A stretch of 64,000 nt of DNA from the NCBI GenBank assembly GCA_002337125.1, contig DDFJ01000004.1:733889-797888 (forward strand). Reading direction: 5' to 3'. The notes under the pieces are model-generated. The model worked only from the letters and a program-made list of their open reading frames with translations, was not told the DNA's origin and did not search any database. A program made the translations under genes and the position numbers. This DNA comes from Chitinophagaceae bacterium UBA1931. GTDB taxonomy: Bacteria; Bacteroidota; Bacteroidia; Chitinophagales; Chitinophagaceae. The number at the start of each line of letters is the position of its first letter. Within the stretch, counting starts at the first letter, position 1. This document shows positions 35,031-45,000 of the stretch, one piece after another.

Positions 35031-35921
35031 ATGGATATTAAGCTTGCAGCAAAAAACAAACAACCAAAGATCAAAGAAGGTTTTGAAGGACAGGTAGCCT
35101 GCATTCTTCCACAGAGCAAACGAAAATTCTGTGCTGCACATGCACTCTGCAAAAAGCTTTATATCACTGATATTGGTTATTACCCCAATGCTGCTTTTCA
35201 TAACAGGGAACGAAAACATGGATGCCAGCAATATGTATTGATCTATTGTTCAAAAGGCGAAGGATGGTATTCCATTAAAAACAAAAAATTTACTGTTAAG
35301 CAAAATCAGTATTTCATTTTACCCAAAAATGTACCGCATAAATATGGTGCTGAATTAAAAAATCCCTGGAGTATTTATTGGGTGCATTTTACCGGGGAGA
35401 ACGCTGATTATTATGCAAACTACCTTCAGCCCAAAAACAGTGCAGGAAGTATTACCGTATCACCTTCAGTTCTCCGCCTGATGATTTTTGAAGACATCAT
35501 CAGCCATCTTGAGCTGCTCAACAACAGCAACAATCTTATTTATGCAAGCAGCAACCTGTATGCTTATTTAGCTTCGTTTCAGCAGTTACATTTAAAGTCG
35601 GTCAACAGTGAAAAAAATCCAATTGAAGAAGTGATCAGTTATATGAAAGAAAACCTGGATAAAAATCTTACACTGGATGATTTTGCGGATCATGTACATA
35701 TGTCGCCGTCACATTTGTCCGGCTTATTCCGTCAAAAGACAAAGTATTCTCCAATGAATCTTTTTACTTCATTGAAAATTCAAAAGGCCGGTCAATTGTT
35801 ACAGGATGAGCAGTATAGTATTAAAGTAATTGCAGCCAGCGTTGGTTACAACGATCCGTATCATTTTTCAAGAGTGTTTAAGAAAACAATGGGTGTTTCT
35901 CCAAAGTATTTTAAAAAATAA
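35031..35921 (+). CDS. AraC-family transcriptional regulator
   Basis: A 296-aa regulator. The N-terminal part (about 50-150) is a cupin-like sugar-sensing domain (QQYVLIYCSKGEGWYSI, YFILPKNVPHKYGAELKNPW, IYWVHFTGENADYYANYL), as in AraC and MelR-like proteins. The C-terminal 100 residues hold two helix-turn-helix units (LTLDDFADHVHMSPSHLSGLFRQ and YSIKVIAASVGYNDPYHFSRVFKK) ending GVSPKYFKK. It probably activates the divergent MFS, DUF5107, GH2 operon in response to a sugar. A bidirectional terminator follows. The preceding ATG at 35009 is out of frame. Confidence 0.92.
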   Translation: MDIKLAAKNKQPKIKEGFEGQVACILPQSKRKFCAAHALCKKLYITDIGYYPNAAFHNRERKHGCQQYVLIYCSKGEGWYSIKNKKFTVKQNQYFILPKNVPHKYGAELKNPWSIYWVHFTGENADYYANYLQPKNSAGSITVSPSVLRLMIFEDIISHLELLNNSNNLIYASSNLYAYLASFQQLHLKSVNSEKNPIEEVISYMKENLDKNLTLDDFADHVHMSPSHLSGLFRQKTKYSPMNLFTSLKIQKAGQLLQDEQYSIKVIAASVGYNDPYHFSRVFKKTMGVSPKYFKK

Positions 35922-35931
35922 ATTTATGCAG

Positions 35932-35965
35932 AAAAAAAGACCGCTCTTTGGGAGCGGTCTTTTCA
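35932..35965. terminator. Bidirectional intrinsic terminator
   Basis: AGACCGCTC (35938-35946) pairs perfectly with GAGCGGTCT (35952-35960) over a 5-nt loop, with an A-tract on one side and a T-tract on the other. It can stop transcription from the AraC gene on the plus strand and from the GH2 beta-galactosidase gene that ends at 36018 on the minus strand. Confidence 0.85.
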
Positions 35966-36017
35966 TTTATAGAATTTCGATAATTTCTAGAACTGATGTT
36001 ATTCAACACAAACTTGT

Positions 36018-39000
36018 TTATTTCACCTGCAGTGTATAAGTAAAATTTGTATTATCTGTCCAAATCAGGTATTTCTCTAAAGGTCTCGGACCACAACCGT
36101 TTGAACCAACACCAAGTGTTTTGGTTGAGATAGTAAATACAGTCGCATTGCTTGCAGGCAAATCAATTTTATATTCAACAGTGAACATCTGTTCATCTGT
36201 ATGAGGCAATGCTGTAAACTGCATCAGGTTTTCATCAGCCTTAATTAAAACAGAAGCATTGTTACTTTTTACCTGTGCCCAACGTACATCTTCATGATTA
36301 CCCCTGTCCATAGGTTTTTCATATTCGTACTGATCATTTACCTGCAGTGTGTACAAACCTACATCGGCAGAAGCTTTACGATCGGAATAATTTTCCCAGG
36401 GGCCACGTCCGAAATAAGAAACTTCGTTCATGTTTTTATCGAAGTGATATTGCACTCCTATTCTTGCCAGGTTAAACCTTAAACCAATAAACTGAATATT
36501 GTTACTGACGTTCACCGAGCCATTGCCTTTGATGAGGTACGTTGCAGTATGATAAGCTGCAAAGCCTTCTTTTCCTTCGGCTTTAATTTTGCTGGTAATT
36601 TTTACCGAATACTTATCAACTGATTCAACTTTAAAATCCACCAATGAATATTTTAAACTGTCTAAACCAAAACGTTTCCAATACCTGAAACCCCACATAT
36701 CATCATTACGGTGAGGTGTACGCCACAAAACAAGTTTGGGTGAACCATCAGCAGTAAGAAGATTTGCATTGCCTTTATTTACCTGCATCAGCATTCCTGT
36801 TTGTTTGCTGAACAAAACAGCAAAACCATCTCCTTCCACTTTTACAGATTTTGCATCCTGCGTCAATTTAACAGGTTGTGTAACTGCAGGCTCATTTACA
36901 ATAAGAGTATTAACAGGCAGTTTAAATTGTTCTGATGCTACTTCAAAACCTTTCTCAGCCCACAATGTTTTTTGTTTTTGTGTATAGGAAATACGGAGAA
37001 AATATTCTGCCCCAGGTTTAGGGTTGTCAATTTTATATGGCACATAAACTCTTGTTTCCCTGAATGGACCAACTCTTGGAATATCAAAAGTTCCTTTTGC
37101 AATTTCCTTTCCATCTTCTGTAACTGTCCATGCTGCATTAAAGCTTTCGAGGCTTATAAACTGGAATTTGTTTTTTATCCTGATTGTTCCTGAAGAAGGT
37201 TCAACTAATTCTGTTCCTATCCATTGAAATGCTTTTTTCATTTCAGGATAATGTGGTTTTACATGAACACCTTCAGTAGTCCTGTCGAACGATACAACAC
37301 CTTTATGAATAAAATAATCGTTGTTAGGAAACTCACCGAAACCTCCACCATATGCCAATATGGGATGATTCGGATTCCGTTTGTTCCACAATGCCTGGTC
37401 CTGGTATTCCCAGATAGCACCACCTACTATTTCAGGATTTTTATCAAACATATCTGAATACTCTGCCAGCGAACCCATTGAGTTAAACATGGCATGTGCA
37501 AACTCGCAGATATATAAAGGCTTGGTTAATTCTTTATTTTGTGCAATAGCAGCAAACTCATCGGGAGTGCCATACATTTTTCCATCAAAATCAGCAGGAT
37601 TGTTTTTACCAATACCAAAGCGTTCATAATGTACAGGACGGCTTGGATCAATTGCTTTAATTGTATTCATCGCTGCAACAAAATTTGAACCCACACGTCC
37701 GCATTCATTACCAAGCGACCATATAATCACTGAAGGATGATTTTTAAAATTTTCAACGTTTGCCACATTGCGGTCAATGATGGCTGCTTTCATCGTTGGT
37801 TCTTCATCAAACTTACCATCATATCCATGCGATTCAACATTTGCTTCTGCCACAACCCATATGCCCCATTCATCACATAACTCATACCAACGTGGATCAT
37901 CGGAATAATGACAGGTGCGGATATGATTACAGTTGCCTTGTTTAATAACCTGCAGATCCCTGATCATCTGTTCTTCTGTAACTGCATGACCAACATCCGA
38001 CCAATGTTCATGACGGTTAACACCTTTCAATTTGATCGGTACTCCGTTTACAGTAAATATTCTTCCTTTGATTTCAATTTTCCGGAAACCGATTTTTGAT
38101 GATAATATTTCGCCTTCTGAACCGGTTAAAACAACTGTGTAAAGCGTTGGAGTTTCAGCTGTCCATTTTGCAGGATTCGTTACTGGAAATTTGATCGACA
38201 ACTGTTGTTCCTCTTTTGCCTCCAGATCTTTACCTGCAACATTTGCTTTTGCAATTTCCTTTCCTGACTTATCGTATAACGTTGCTGTAAAAGTTTGTGC
38301 CTTTGCCTGTTTATCACTATAGTTTTTCACTTTAGTTACAACTTCAACAGTCGCATTTTTGTACTCATTGTCCAGATCCTGTTTTACAAAAAAGTCACGG
38401 ATATGAACCTGTGGCGCACTCCACAATGTTACATTACGGAAGATGCCATGCAGCCTCCACATATCCTGGTCTTCGAGCCATGTACCTGCACTGTATTGAT
38501 ATACTTCAACAGCTAATACATTCTTACCAGCTTTGACATATTTTGTAAGATCGAACTCTGCAGCGTTGCGGCTGTTTACACTGTAACCAACTTTTTCACC
38601 ATTCACCCAAATAAAGAATGCGCAATCAACTCCATCGAAAGTGATAAAAATCCGACGGCCATTCCAATTAGCAGGCACTTCAAAATCCCTGCGGTAACTG
38701 CCAACAGGATTACGTTCAACAAAGGCAGTATATTTTTTATCGGGCTCACTCATTACATGAGGGAAATCCCTTTGAATGGTATAACCAAGGTTGCGGTAAA
38801 ACGGTGTACCATATCCCTGTACTTCCCAGTTTGACGGAACAGGAATTTCCTTCCAGGCTGACACATTGAAATCTGTTTTATAAAAATCAACGGGACGCTT
38901 TTCAGGGCTGGGTACCCAATTAAATTTCCAAAGCCCGTTTAAATTAAGAGCGTAAGATGATGCACGACGATTTGCTATCAATGCTTCCTGCAGATTAGCA

Positions 39001-39173
39001 TAAGGCATTAATGTAGCATGATGTGCTTCTTTATTTATTCCCAGCAATTCTGTGTTTTCAATTTCAGCAGGAAAATCTATTCCTGGTTTTAACTGTGCTT
39101 TTGAAGACGATGAATACACAAGCATAAAAGCTGTCATCGTAACGAACAACAAACTGATCCTGATCTTTTTCAT
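36018..39173 (-). CDS. Glycoside hydrolase family 2 beta-galactosidase (LacZ-type), exported
   Basis: A 1051-aa enzyme of full LacZ length (sugar-binding, Ig-like, TIM-barrel, Ig-like and small-chain domains), with a signal peptide (MKKIRISLLFVTMTAFMLVYSSSSKAQ). Typical LacZ phrases are present: GTWLEDQDMWRLHGIFRNV, KLKGVNRHEHWSDVGHAV, RTCHYSDDPRWYELCDEWGI, the acid/base Glu490 in SLGNECGR, the nucleophile Glu557 in ICEFAHAM, and YFGRGPWENYSDRKASA near the C-terminus. It hydrolyses terminal beta-galactosides, probably in the periplasm. It is co-transcribed with the MFS carrier gene 12 bp upstream and likely controlled by the divergent LacI-type repressor. Confidence 0.93.
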   Translation of the reverse strand: MKKIRISLLFVTMTAFMLVYSSSSKAQLKPGIDFPAEIENTELLGINKEAHHATLMPYANLQEALIANRRASSYALNLNGLWKFNWVPSPEKRPVDFYKTDFNVSAWKEIPVPSNWEVQGYGTPFYRNLGYTIQRDFPHVMSEPDKKYTAFVERNPVGSYRRDFEVPANWNGRRIFITFDGVDCAFFIWVNGEKVGYSVNSRNAAEFDLTKYVKAGKNVLAVEVYQYSAGTWLEDQDMWRLHGIFRNVTLWSAPQVHIRDFFVKQDLDNEYKNATVEVVTKVKNYSDKQAKAQTFTATLYDKSGKEIAKANVAGKDLEAKEEQQLSIKFPVTNPAKWTAETPTLYTVVLTGSEGEILSSKIGFRKIEIKGRIFTVNGVPIKLKGVNRHEHWSDVGHAVTEEQMIRDLQVIKQGNCNHIRTCHYSDDPRWYELCDEWGIWVVAEANVESHGYDGKFDEEPTMKAAIIDRNVANVENFKNHPSVIIWSLGNECGRVGSNFVAAMNTIKAIDPSRPVHYERFGIGKNNPADFDGKMYGTPDEFAAIAQNKELTKPLYICEFAHAMFNSMGSLAEYSDMFDKNPEIVGGAIWEYQDQALWNKRNPNHPILAYGGGFGEFPNNDYFIHKGVVSFDRTTEGVHVKPHYPEMKKAFQWIGTELVEPSSGTIRIKNKFQFISLESFNAAWTVTEDGKEIAKGTFDIPRVGPFRETRVYVPYKIDNPKPGAEYFLRISYTQKQKTLWAEKGFEVASEQFKLPVNTLIVNEPAVTQPVKLTQDAKSVKVEGDGFAVLFSKQTGMLMQVNKGNANLLTADGSPKLVLWRTPHRNDDMWGFRYWKRFGLDSLKYSLVDFKVESVDKYSVKITSKIKAEGKEGFAAYHTATYLIKGNGSVNVSNNIQFIGLRFNLARIGVQYHFDKNMNEVSYFGRGPWENYSDRKASADVGLYTLQVNDQYEYEKPMDRGNHEDVRWAQVKSNNASVLIKADENLMQFTALPHTDEQMFTVEYKIDLPASNATVFTISTKTLGVGSNGCGPRPLEKYLIWTDNTNFTYTLQVK

Positions 39174-39185
39174 TCTTGTTATCTT

Positions 39186-40586
39186 TTATTCTTTTACCAA
39201 TTTTTTTTCAAGCTCTTCTAACGATACGCCTTTTGTTTCAGGAACCTTTGTAAGTACCCATATTAATTGCAATACCATCATGAATGCAAAAAAGGCAAAT
39301 ATGGGCCATGGGTTTTCGCCGAAAAAACCTTTCTCTTTATCGAGAAATGAAGGAGTGATTAACGTAATAATTGCTGCAAACACCCAATGCACACTTGCAC
39401 CAAACGATTGTCCTGTTGCACGCACTTTGTTGGGAAATATTTCTGAAATAAATACCCAGATAACAGCACCCTGACCAACAGCATGTGATGCAATAAACAG
39501 TAACAGGAAAAATAAAAGGAATCCTGCTCCTGCGCCGGAATAAAATGCCCATGCCACCATTGCAAGGCTTATGATATAACCAATTGAACCAATCAATAAT
39601 AATGTCTTTCTTCCGGCCTTATCAATTAAATACAAACCAACAAATGTAAAAATGAGATTGGTTGCTCCGATTAAAATAGAATTCCCCAATGAATCTTTGG
39701 CAGCCAAGCCTGCTTTGCCAAGTATTTCAGGGGCATAATATAAAATGAAGTTGATACCACTCCACTGGTTAAAGAATGCAACGAAAAATGCCAGCCATAA
39801 AATGGTTTTGTATTTAGAGCTGAAGAAACCTTTGCTATTATGACCAGCATGTTCTTCGTGCGAAGCACTTGCACTGATGTTGGCAATTTCTTCATCGGGA
39901 TTTGAAATACCCAGCTTTATTAAAATCTGCTTTGCAGATGAAGTATCTTTTTTAACTGAAATTAACCAGCGTGGACTTTCAGGAATACTGAACACCATTA
40001 CTGTATACAACAACGAAGGAACTGCCATTACACCCAGCATCCAACGCCAGTCGTTTGCACCTCCAACTCCCTGCAAAAAATAATTGGAAAGAAATGCGAT
40101 CAGAATACCGAATACAATATTAAACTGGTACATGGCTACCAAACGGCCTCTTGTTGCCGGCGTTGAAATTTCAGACACATATGTTGGTGCAGCGACAGAT
40201 GAAACTCCTATACCCAAACCTCCAATAAAACGGAAAAAAGAAAAAGTATAAGGATCCTGTGCAAATGCAGATCCAAGTGCGGATATACTGAAGAAAACAC
40301 CAATCCATAAAAGGATTTTTTTTCTGCCGTATTTATCAGTTGGTCGTCCGCCAAAAATTGAACCAACCACAGTGCCCCATAAAGCCATTGACATAATAAA
40401 TAAGCCATGAAATAAAGGCGATACTTCAGTTGTATGCCATATTGCTTTGATAGGTTCGTTTGCACCTGAAATAACTACTGTATCAAATCCGAAAATAAAA
40501 CCGGCTAATGCAGCTATTAATGAAATACCAAAAATATTATGGCCGCCTTTTGCAGCCTGGGTTTCGTTTGAAGCGATCGTTTGCAT
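39186..40586 (-). CDS. Sugar porter family MFS transporter (LacI-linked operon)
   Basis: A 466-aa inner-membrane carrier with sugar-porter signatures: GFIFGFDTVVISGANEP, DKYGRKKILLW, STPATRGRLVAMYQFNIVFG, PESPRWLISVKKD, NQWSGINFILYYAPEIL and SEIFPNKVRATGQSFGASVHW, the last typical of xylose/arabinose/galactose-type symporters. It should import the monosaccharide released by the beta-galactosidase encoded 12 bp downstream. It is divergent from the LacI regulator gene across a 348-bp region that contains two palindromes. It differs in sequence from the porter at 33510, so the two are not a recent duplication. Confidence 0.9.
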   Translation of the reverse strand: MQTIASNETQAAKGGHNIFGISLIAALAGFIFGFDTVVISGANEPIKAIWHTTEVSPLFHGLFIMSMALWGTVVGSIFGGRPTDKYGRKKILLWIGVFFSISALGSAFAQDPYTFSFFRFIGGLGIGVSSVAAPTYVSEISTPATRGRLVAMYQFNIVFGILIAFLSNYFLQGVGGANDWRWMLGVMAVPSLLYTVMVFSIPESPRWLISVKKDTSSAKQILIKLGISNPDEEIANISASASHEEHAGHNSKGFFSSKYKTILWLAFFVAFFNQWSGINFILYYAPEILGKAGLAAKDSLGNSILIGATNLIFTFVGLYLIDKAGRKTLLLIGSIGYIISLAMVAWAFYSGAGAGFLLFFLLLFIASHAVGQGAVIWVFISEIFPNKVRATGQSFGASVHWVFAAIITLITPSFLDKEKGFFGENPWPIFAFFAFMMVLQLIWVLTKVPETKGVSLEELEKKLVKE

Positions 40587-40934
40587 AGTAAGAATAATGT
40601 TTAGTCGTAACTGGCAAAATCTTCATTTGCCGGCGTTTAAATGTACATCAAAACAACAAACCAGTCTCGCAGCTCATGGAAATATGAGAAATACTACAGT
40701 TTGCTGATTTAAAAAAAGAATAGAAAACATCAATTATATCAGATTACGTCGATAAACAATCAGCATAAAAAACCTTCAACTGAAGAAGCTAACTTTTAGA
40801 AAGACGATTGAACGATTGCTGTTCTTTTTTATTAATGAAATTGAATTTCAACAAACCTTTTCGTTTTTTTGTAAGATTAAACAAACAATTGCGGTAACTT
40901 ATCACCTGAATACAAAACATTTCACAGGGCATTA
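40587..40934. promoter_or_regulatory. Divergent MFS/LacI intergenic region with two candidate operators
   Basis: This 348-bp A+T-rich gap holds no gene. Two palindromes stand out. A hairpin-like repeat CTGGCAAA ... TTTGCCGG (one G-T pair, 7-nt centre) is at 40611-40633, 25 bp upstream of the MFS start. A perfect 15-bp palindrome TGAAATT-G-AATTTCA is at 40836-40850, 85 bp upstream of the LacI start. Either could be the LacI-type operator. No full -33/-7 promoter could be assigned. Confidence 0.45.
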
Positions 40935-41969
40935 ATGACATCAAAATCAATTACCATAAAGGATATTGCCAAAGCATTGGACTTATCTTATTCAACCGTT
41001 TCAAGAGCTTTGAAAGACAGCTACCGTATTAGTGCCCCGGTTAAGAAAAAGGTTCAGGATTATGCAGCCCTGCATAATTACCGCCCCAACCTGATGGCGC
41101 AAAGCCTTCGCAGTAATAAAAGCCGCAGCATTGGCATTTCATTGTGTTCTATTCCCAACAATTTTTTTGCAGAAGTGATCAGTGGAATGGAATCTGTTGC
41201 GTATGATAAAGATTATAAAATCTTCATTACTCAAAGCTTTGAATCGTTTGAACGGGAAGTGAAAAATATTGAGCATTTAGCCTGGTATGCAGTTGATGGT
41301 TTGCTTGTTTCACTTTCAACTGAAACAACTGATCTCAGCCATTTAAAAAAGCTACATGAAAGCGGAACACCTGTTGTTTTCTTCGACAGGATCAGTGACC
41401 AGTTACAAACACATGCTGTAATTGCTGCCAACAAGCAGGGAGCTTATGATGCAACCATGCATTTACTGCAGCAGGGATTTCAACGCATTGCGCAGATTAC
41501 AAGTACACCCGATTTATCTATTACCAAAGAAAGACTGGAAGGTTATTATGAAGCATTGGCAGCAAACAGGATTGCTGTAAATAAGGATTACATCAAATAT
41601 TGCATGCATGGAGGAATGATTTATGAAGAAGTGGAACAAGCCATCAGCGAATTATTTTCATTAGCAGAACCACCCGATGCAATTATTGCTGCATCCGACA
41701 GGATCAGTATTCATTCGGTTTCTGTACTCAATAAAAAAGGAATACTCATTCCGCAACAGGTTGCACTTGTGGGCTTCAGTAATTTCAGTGCACCCGAAAT
41801 TATTTCAACAGCTCTCACTACAGTAAAACAACCGGCTTTTGAAATGGGAAAGAAAGCAATGGAGTTATTAATACAGCTGATTGAAGCCAAACGACCAGTC
41901 AAAAACTTTGAGAAGATTATTTTACCAACAGAGCTTCAGGTAAGAGCATCTTCAATAAAAAACAAGTAA
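40935..41969 (+). CDS. LacI-family transcriptional regulator
   Basis: A 344-aa regulator. Residues 4-50 form the LacI helix-turn-helix and hinge (ITIKDIAKALDLSYSTVSRAL). Residues 60-340 are the periplasmic-binding-protein-like effector domain (SIGISLCSIPNNFFAEVISG, YAVDGLLVSLSTE, FFDRISDQLQTHAVIAANKQ, VALVGFSNFSAPEIISTALTTVKQP). It is expected to repress the divergent MFS/beta-galactosidase operon and be released by a sugar derived from its substrate. It is the second sugar-responsive regulator in this 16-kb district. Confidence 0.93.
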   Translation: MTSKSITIKDIAKALDLSYSTVSRALKDSYRISAPVKKKVQDYAALHNYRPNLMAQSLRSNKSRSIGISLCSIPNNFFAEVISGMESVAYDKDYKIFITQSFESFEREVKNIEHLAWYAVDGLLVSLSTETTDLSHLKKLHESGTPVVFFDRISDQLQTHAVIAANKQGAYDATMHLLQQGFQRIAQITSTPDLSITKERLEGYYEALAANRIAVNKDYIKYCMHGGMIYEEVEQAISELFSLAEPPDAIIAASDRISIHSVSVLNKKGILIPQQVALVGFSNFSAPEIISTALTTVKQPAFEMGKKAMELLIQLIEAKRPVKNFEKIILPTELQVRASSIKNK

Positions 41970-42033
41970 TAAATCTGATTGATTTTATGAAATCAGCAAT
42001 ATCAGAAACGAAACAATGATTTGTAACTGCAGT

Positions 42034-45000
42034 TTACCGTATCAACATTACTGAACCTGTGACAGGTATTATTCCACCATCACCACAAATCACTTCGGCA
42101 ACATAACCAAACATACCGGGAGGAGCTTTTTGTCCTGTCAATGTTGTTCCATCCCATCCAAGCAAAGGATCATTTGCATTTACGTATGAACGTTCAAAAA
42201 CAATATTGCCCCAGCGATCGTAAATACGCAGACTTTTCACGGCTTCAAGACCGGGACCCATTACATAAAACCTGTCGTTCGTTCCATCATTGTTTGGCGT
42301 AAATGCATTGGGGATGAAAATATTATTCCTGTCGCACAGTACAGTTATTTTCACATCATCATACGTAACACAATTACCATCGTTGGTTGCAATGATTCTG
42401 TATACCGTTGTTTTAATGGGTGTAGCCACAGGATTTATACAGGTAGTACATGTAAGATAAGTTGCAGGCGACCAGAGCACAGAGGTTACATCGCCTGAAA
42501 GTTGCGGCAAGAGTGTTATTGAACTTCCTCCACGAATAGTGGTATCCCTGCCTGCATCAACAACCGGGTATGGATAAACAGTAACTGTTACGGTTGCTGT
42601 ACTTGTGAAACAATTGAGGGTATCAGTACCTGTAACTGTATAGGTAGTTGTGACAGTTGGAGAAGCAACAGGATTTGCTTTTGTTGAATCATTTAAAGAT
42701 GTTCCCGGCGACCATGTATATTTTTCAGCACCTGTTGCATTAAGCTGAACTGATTTTCCAACGCAAATAATTTTATCTCCTGTAGCAGTAACTGTAAATG
42801 GTTTCTTTACACGAATTAATATTGAATCCTGGTCGGTACAACCTGCGGTTGAATTACCAGTAACAACATAATACCTGTCGTCGGTTGGTGAAGCAACAGG
42901 ATTTGTGCAATTTGTACAACTGAGATCTGTTGCCGGCGACCATGTATACGTATTTGCACCAGAAGGTTTCAGTACAATAGAAGTTCCAAGGCAAATTGTT
43001 GTATCGTTACCTGCATTCACAACAGGTGTTTGATTAACAGTTACAGCATTGCTGATTGTATCGGCACAACCCAAACTGTTGGTTCCAATTAATTGCAGCG
43101 GATACAAACCTGCAGCAGCAATTGAATAATTGCTGATGTTTTGTGTTGTAAAAGATTGCCCGTCAAAACTCCACAACCAGCTCATGGAAGCTGTATCTGT
43201 ATTTGTTCTTACTCCCTGCAACGATATAGATGCAGGTGTACAATATGTTGTTGTTCCGCCGATAGTTAATTGTGGTGTTTGTGATACTTTGATGAGATTG
43301 TTTTTTGTCATCACATTTGTACAACCATTGGCTGTTGTTACAGACAACGAAACAGTATATGTACCGGGCGCAGCATACACATGCGAAGGATCTTTTTGAT
43401 TTGATGTTGAGCCATCACCAAAATCCCACAACCTTGAAGTAATAATATCGGCAGTGATTGTTGAATCCCTGAACTGGATTGTTCCGTTATTACACAACAA
43501 TGTTTTATCAAACCCAAAGTTTGCATTCGCACCAAATATCTTAATGGTATCTCTTCCTAAAATTGGCGTAAGGCATCCATCTGCATCCTGTAAAATAACT
43601 TTGGGCAAATAATAACCCGGGGAATTATAATTAAACAAAAGCAACGAATCAGTTGTAAACAAGGTTGACCCATCTCCAAAATCCCATAAATATTTCAGAC
43701 TATCACTATTCGCCGAAATTTGGAAATTTATACTCCTTGGAAAACATCCGACCAAAGGATTGTAAGCGAGACTGCCATTTACATTACTCAGTACCCTGAT
43801 TATTTTCTGTTTGGTATCTCTGCATCCACCCGGGGAAATTGCAGTTAAGGTTACAATATATGTGTTGGGAATAGAATAAGAGTAACGGGGTACTGTATCT
43901 GTTGAGGTATTACCATCACCAAAATCCCATTGCACACTGCTGAAATATGATGATCGATTCGTGAACTGAACCTGCATTGGAGGACAGATTGTAAATGAAT
44001 CGCTCATAATAAAATCAGCCCTTGGCAGATCAACAGTTATAAAATTGGTTTTAATTACTGAATCAACACACCCGATTGGTTCTGAACCGTACAATTTCAC
44101 AGTGTAGGAACCAGGCGCTGCATAAGAATGCACAGGGTTCACTGCTGCAGAAGTTGTTCCATCTCCGAAATCCCATAAAAAACCAAGGTTAAGACCATGC
44201 GACTTATTAATAAAAGACAATGCTCCTCCCGGACATGACATTGAGTCTGCAACTGAAAAATCGATAACGGACTCTACAATATCCAGTATACTGGACCCAA
44301 TTGTACTGTCAACACAACCTGAAGCATCCTGTACAATAAGTTTGGGAATAAAGGAAGAAGCTGTTGAATATTTATGTGTAACCGGATTGGTAAGCGTGTT
44401 TACGATGCTGCCATCTCCAAAATTCCAGGTAACAGAAGTAATGGCATTCACACCATCGGAAGTTGATGTATTATTAAATGTTACGTCTTTGCCTGTACAT
44501 TGAATTGGAGGTGTAAAACTGAATGAAACAAGCGGACCATTTACTGTTACTGTACTCGTTAAAGTAGATTGACAATTATTTATATCCGTATATATAAGTG
44601 TAATGGTATGCCCCCCGGTAGTACTGAATGAATGGGAAACAGCAGCAGCATTGGATGTATCCCCATCATCAAATTGCCACAAATAATCCCTGATCAGTTG
44701 CGGGTTTACATTTGTTAACGAAAAACTGAAAAGCTGGTTTCTGCATTTAACTGACTGGTCAACTGAAATTACAGGATTCAAATTCAGTATAGTAATATTT
44801 GTTTTGGCTGTGTCATTGCAAGCTCCGTTGTTCACAATTAGTGAAACAGTGTATGTACCGTTTGATACATAATTGTGAATTGGGTTAGGAATTGTTGAAG
44901 TTGCTCCATCACCAAAATCCCACAAATAATTAGTTACAGGGCCGGTTGACATATCAACAAATGAAACATTGGTTGTTACGTTACAATTATAAACAACCCC

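Noticed and set aside
35008..35050. Similarity to the cloning-vector lacZ-alpha start (CATGATTACGCCAA and AAGCTTGCA)
   Set aside because: Only two short stretches match, with unrelated A-rich sequence between them. The AraC gene reads through normally, so vector contamination is not supported.
41976..41997. A hairpin CTGATT ... AATCAG between the LacI gene and the PKD gene as a terminator
   Set aside because: The stem is short and A+T-rich with no T-tract on either strand; too weak to call.
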